The translations under genes were made by a program, and so were the position numbers. A stretch of DNA of 64,000 bases from Deinococcus carri (GTDB taxonomy: Bacteria; Deinococcota; Deinococci; Deinococcales; Deinococcaceae): contig NZ_BAABRP010000001.1 in the NCBI RefSeq assembly GCF_039545055.1, positions 124,001 through 188,000 on the forward strand. Direction: 5' to 3'. Position 1 is the stretch's first letter; every line of letters begins with the position of its first letter. The notes beneath the pieces were generated by a model. That model was given only the letters and a program-made list of their open reading frames with translations, was not told where the DNA came from and ran no database searches. Of the stretch, positions 58,411 to 64,000 are shown piece after piece.

Positions 58411-58770
58411 GGGCAGGTTATCTTGTAGCGAGCTTCCCCCCGCCCCCCCAGCCCCCCTACCCCCCACCGGGGGACGTCTCCGCCGCACGGGGCGGCCCGC
58501 GCGTTGACGCCAGGCTTGTTGATGTGTCTCTCCTCTGGGTGGAGGGGGGAGCTTTTCGCTGCGCTCGGCAAGGGGGTTCCTTGCGGTGGAAGGGTTGCCA
58601 GGCTTCGCCCCGGTTTCCCACTGGTCGCCATGCCAGGCCCAGCCCGCCAGGCGGCCTCGGGCCCGGCGGCCCGAACGGCTCCTCTTCCAGGCCTGCCCGC
58701 TTGAGGGGTGGAACTTGGGCATCGGCTCCAAAGTTTGAAAAGACAGGGAGGCGAGAGCTTCTGCTTGTCG
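58411..58770 (+). repeat. Dispersed repeat R1, copy 3 (G4-forming)
   Basis: Third copy of the R1 repeat, in the gap 58369-58990 between the convergent ctaG and hisD. It has the C-rich tract at about 58434-58471 and the long form with GTTGACGCCAGGCTTGTTGA. Same orientation as copies 1 and 2. The remaining gap sequence holds a hisD terminator. Boundaries approximate. Confidence 0.8.
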
Positions 58771-58852
58771 GGGTGACGCGGGAAGGGCGTTTGGGCAGGC
58801 TTATTGCTCCCCTGGGAAGTCTCCCACGAAGAAAAACGCCGTCTAGAACAAC

Positions 58853-58880
58853 AAAAAAGCCCTTCCCCCTTGAGGGGGGA
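58853..58880 (-). terminator. Terminator of hisD
   Basis: On the minus strand TCCCCC pairs with GGGGGA over a 5-nt loop, then GGGC and a run of six T residues (A-run 58853-58858). It lies 110 bp after the hisD stop codon. Confidence 0.65.
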
Positions 58881-58990
58881 GGCCGGGTGGGGGTGAACAG
58901 GCCTGGCATCAGGGGCCACTGGAAAGGCGACTCAACCTGTGAAGGACTGGGACAGCCTGGCTCGCTTTGCCCTCACTGTGTCGTCATCCC

Positions 58991-60385
<1,395 letters not shown>

Positions 60386-60404
60386 GGGTATCTCCGGGGA
60401 GCTG

Positions 60405-60481
60405 TCGGCTTTCAGCGATCAGCTTTCAGTTGGAAAGGGGGCGAGCAGAGGGCGACCGGCTGAGGGCTGACCGCTGACCGC
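60405..60481 (+). repeat. Imperfect palindrome between hisD and DUF3108 gene
   Basis: TCAGC words (GCTTTCAGCGATCAGCTTTC) on the left can pair with GCTGA words on the right (GGCTGAGGGCTGACCGC, TGACCGCT). Related to 50593-50647. It forms the gap upstream of hisD on the minus strand. Confidence 0.6.
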
Positions 60482-62301
<1,820 letters not shown>

Positions 62302-62341
62302 GGGGGTAGTGTAAGGCGCTGAGCGCCCGTCTGAAGGTCTC

Positions 62342-62426
62342 ACGGTCAAACCGTCTAGGGCGAGGGGAGAACCGTTCTCCTGGGACCCTCAGACGGTTTG
62401 ACGGTCAGACGGCGGCCTCGGCCGCC
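62342..62426 (+). repeat. Nested palindrome between deoB and lptB
   Basis: GTCAAACCGTCT (left, to 62356) pairs with AGACGGTTTGAC (62391-62402); inside is GGAGAA-CCG-TTCTCC; outside, GGCGGCC-TC-GGCCGCC (62411-62426) adds another hairpin. It lies between the divergent starts of deoB and lptB. Confidence 0.65.
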
Positions 62427-62480
62427 TTTCGTCGCCTCTCTCACCCCCGCCAGCGGAGGCCCCGTGCTACGCTCGCTGGC

Positions 62481-63248
62481 GTGACTGCCCCCGCCGCCAT
62501 GCCTCCTGTCACGCCGCCCACACGTCCCGAACTGTCCGCGCAGGGCCTCAGCAAGACCTACGGCCGCCGGGCGGTGGTGCGCGGGGTGGACTTCATGGTG
62601 CGGCCCGGCGAGATCGTGGCGCTGTTCGGGCCGAACGGGGCGGGGAAGACCACCACCTTCTACATGCTGGTCGGCTTTATCCGGCCGGGTGGGGGGCAGA
62701 TTCAACTGGGCGAGCGCGACGTGACCCGGCTGCCCATGCACGAGCGGGCGCGGCTGGGCCTGGGGTATCTGCCGCAGGAGCCGAGCGCCTTTCGCAAGCT
62801 GACGGCGCGTGACAATCTGCTCGCCATCCTCGAATACCAGAACCTCCCGCGCGCCGAGCAGGAGGCCCGCGCCGACGCGCTGCTGGCCGAGTTCGGGCTG
62901 ACGCATCTGGCAAATAGCCTCGCCTACCAGCTCTCGGGTGGGGAGCGCCGCCGCCTGGAGCTGGCCCGCGCGCTCACCACCGACCCCGATTACCTCCTCC
63001 TCGACGAGCCGTTTACTGGTGTGGACCCCAAGAGCATCCGCGAGATTCAGCGGCTGATCCGCGAGCTGCGCGACCGCCGGGGCATCGGCGTCTTTATCAC
63101 TGACCACAACGTGCGCGAGACGATTGCCCTGACCGACCGGGTGTACCTGATGTTCGACGGGGAAGTGAAGTTTCAGGGCACGCCGCAGGAGTTCGCGGCC
63201 GACGAGGACGTGCGCCGCCACTACCTCGGCGACGACTTCGAACTGTAA
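62481..63248 (+). CDS. lptB: LptB-type ABC ATPase
   Basis: A 255-residue ATPase with Walker [13 protein letters not shown]-loop [11 protein letters not shown], signature LSGGERRR, Walker B YLLLDEPF and switch His ITDHN, all in the form typical of LptB. In LPS-making bacteria LptB powers LPS export. Deinococci lack LPS, so it may energise export of another outer-envelope lipid or be a related transporter; no lptF/lptG is adjacent. TACGCT is 7 nt before GTG 62481. Confidence 0.88.
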   Translation: MTAPAAMPPVTPPTRPELSAQGLSKTYGRRAVVRGVDFMVRPGEIVALFGPNGAGKTTTFYMLVGFIRPGGGQIQLGERDVTRLPMHERARLGLGYLPQEPSAFRKLTARDNLLAILEYQNLPRAEQEARADALLAEFGLTHLANSLAYQLSGGERRRLELARALTTDPDYLLLDEPFTGVDPKSIREIQRLIRELRDRRGIGVFITDHNVRETIALTDRVYLMFDGEVKFQGTPQEFAADEDVRRHYLGDDFEL

Positions 63249-63265
63249 GGAGGGAGGAGACCCCG

Positions 63266-64000
63266 GTGCTGTGGCTCTTTTTGCCGTTCGTGGTCGTCCT
63301 GGCGGGCGTCGTGGCCTATGCCGCCGACACCATTGCCCGCAAGGTGGGCCGCAAGCATCTGCGCCTGTTCGGGCTGCGGCCCAAGAGCACCGCTCTGCTG
63401 GTGGCGGTGCTGTCGGGGATGGGCATTAGCGCGGCCAGCCTGGCGGCCTTTTTGCTGCTCAACCGCAGCGCCGTGAACACCATCGCGCAGGCCGACCAGC
63501 TCCGGCCCCAGATCAACGCGCTGCGCGACGAGGTGCAGGCGGTGCAGGGCGACCTCCGGGGGGTGCAGCGCGAGCGCGACAGCGCCCGCCAGCAGGCCGG
63601 GCAGCTGCGCCAGGAGCAGGAGGCGGCGCGGGTCAGCCTCCAGAAGGCCAACGCCGAATTGCAGGCCGCCCAGGCTGGCCGCCGCACCGCCCAGGCCCAG
63701 CGCGAGGCGGCCCAGGCGCAGGCACAGGCCCTGCAACAGCGCGTGGCCGAACTCACGGCCCTGCGCGCCCGCCTGGAAAGCAGCGCTGAGGCCAGCCGCG
63801 CCCAGCTCAGCGCCTCGGAAGCGGCCCTGGCCGCCAGCCGCGCCCGCGCCCGTGACCTCGACGGCCGCGTGCGGGTGCTGAACGAGCAGGTGGGCACCCT
63901 CGATGCCCGCGCGGCCCAGGCCGAGGCCGAAGCCACCCAGGCGCAGAACCGCGCCCAGAACGCCCAGACCCGTGCCGAGCAGGCCCAGGCCCGCGCGGCG
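63266..64000 (+). CDS. DUF3084 membrane protein (N-terminal part)
   Basis: GTG at 63266 follows GGAGGGAGGAG. The first 245 residues are: a transmembrane helix ([19 protein letters not shown]), the segment [21 protein letters not shown], a second helix, then a long alanine/glutamine/arginine-rich coiled coil ([20 protein letters not shown]). This is the DUF3084 layout, found in deinococci and cyanobacteria. The gene continues beyond the window. It is 17 bp after lptB, so the two are likely in one operon. Confidence 0.85.
   Translation, partial: MLWLFLPFVVVLAGVVAYAADTIARKVGRKHLRLFGLRPKSTALLVAVLSGMGISAASLAAFLLLNRSAVNTIAQADQLRPQINALRDEVQAVQGDLRGVQRERDSARQQAGQLRQEQEAARVSLQKANAELQAAQAGRRTAQAQREAAQAQAQALQQRVAELTALRARLESSAEASRAQLSASEAALAASRARARDLDGRVRVLNEQVGTLDARAAQAEAEATQAQNRAQNAQTRAEQAQARAA

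Overview
The window is high-GC bacterial chromosome that reads as a Deinococcus species. Support comes from the gene families: an amylosucrase like those of D. radiodurans and D. geothermalis, polyphosphate glucokinase, an archaeal/eukaryal-type prolyl-tRNA synthetase, a LpxB-related protein in a lineage without LPS, FUN14, DUF2171 and DUF1345 proteins. Support also comes from gene starts: about 28 genes have a TANNNT -10 box only 5-10 nt before the start codon, the leaderless-mRNA layout known from Deinococcus. No rRNA, CRISPR array, prophage or complete IS was seen. One tRNA is present. Species cannot be fixed from sequence alone.

Layout. 0-7 kb: a truncated PKD lipoprotein, an ECF sigma factor, FUN14, an OmpR/BaeS two-component pair divergent from two tandem TolC-like genes, with four 11-bp-phased repeats between them. 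7-16 kb: tsaB, gltA, small hydrolases, a PQQ-type beta-propeller protein, tRNA-Ala, guaB, hemolysin III. 16-21 kb: an htrA-cca-M50 operon and hslO. 21-27 kb: an orphan peptide-binding lipoprotein and a NarL-type regulator with a GAF/PAS kinase. 27-34 kb: an envelope glycoconjugate cluster (two glycosyltransferases, two deacetylase-like proteins, an MFS carrier, a LpxB-like protein). 34-46 kb: alpha/beta hydrolase, leuS with a candidate attenuator, an ABC exporter, a 7TM-PAS-GGDEF protein, proS. 46-56 kb: amylosucrase, rpmI-rplT, ppgK, an amidohydrolase, rpmE, tdk, a second GGDEF protein, a LacI-type regulator. 56-64 kb: pcuAC-sco-ctaG for copper delivery to cytochrome oxidase, hisD, deoB with a DUF3108-like gene, lptB and a DUF3084 gene cut by the window end.

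The less usual content lies between genes. There are three copies of a roughly 280-360 bp repeat with a G-quadruplex-forming C/G tract, three copies of a MITE-like repeat with short inverted ends and a conserved hairpin, and several long palindromes made of reiterated short words at gene ends. Three short upstream ORFs (before leuS, rpmI-rplT and a glycosyltransferase gene) appear to start at or near the transcription start, which suggests a recurrent leaderless-uORF control. The leuS case carries a terminator and a competing 10-bp antiterminator pairing. The gene after deoB appears to start with CTG inside a CTGA stop/start overlap.
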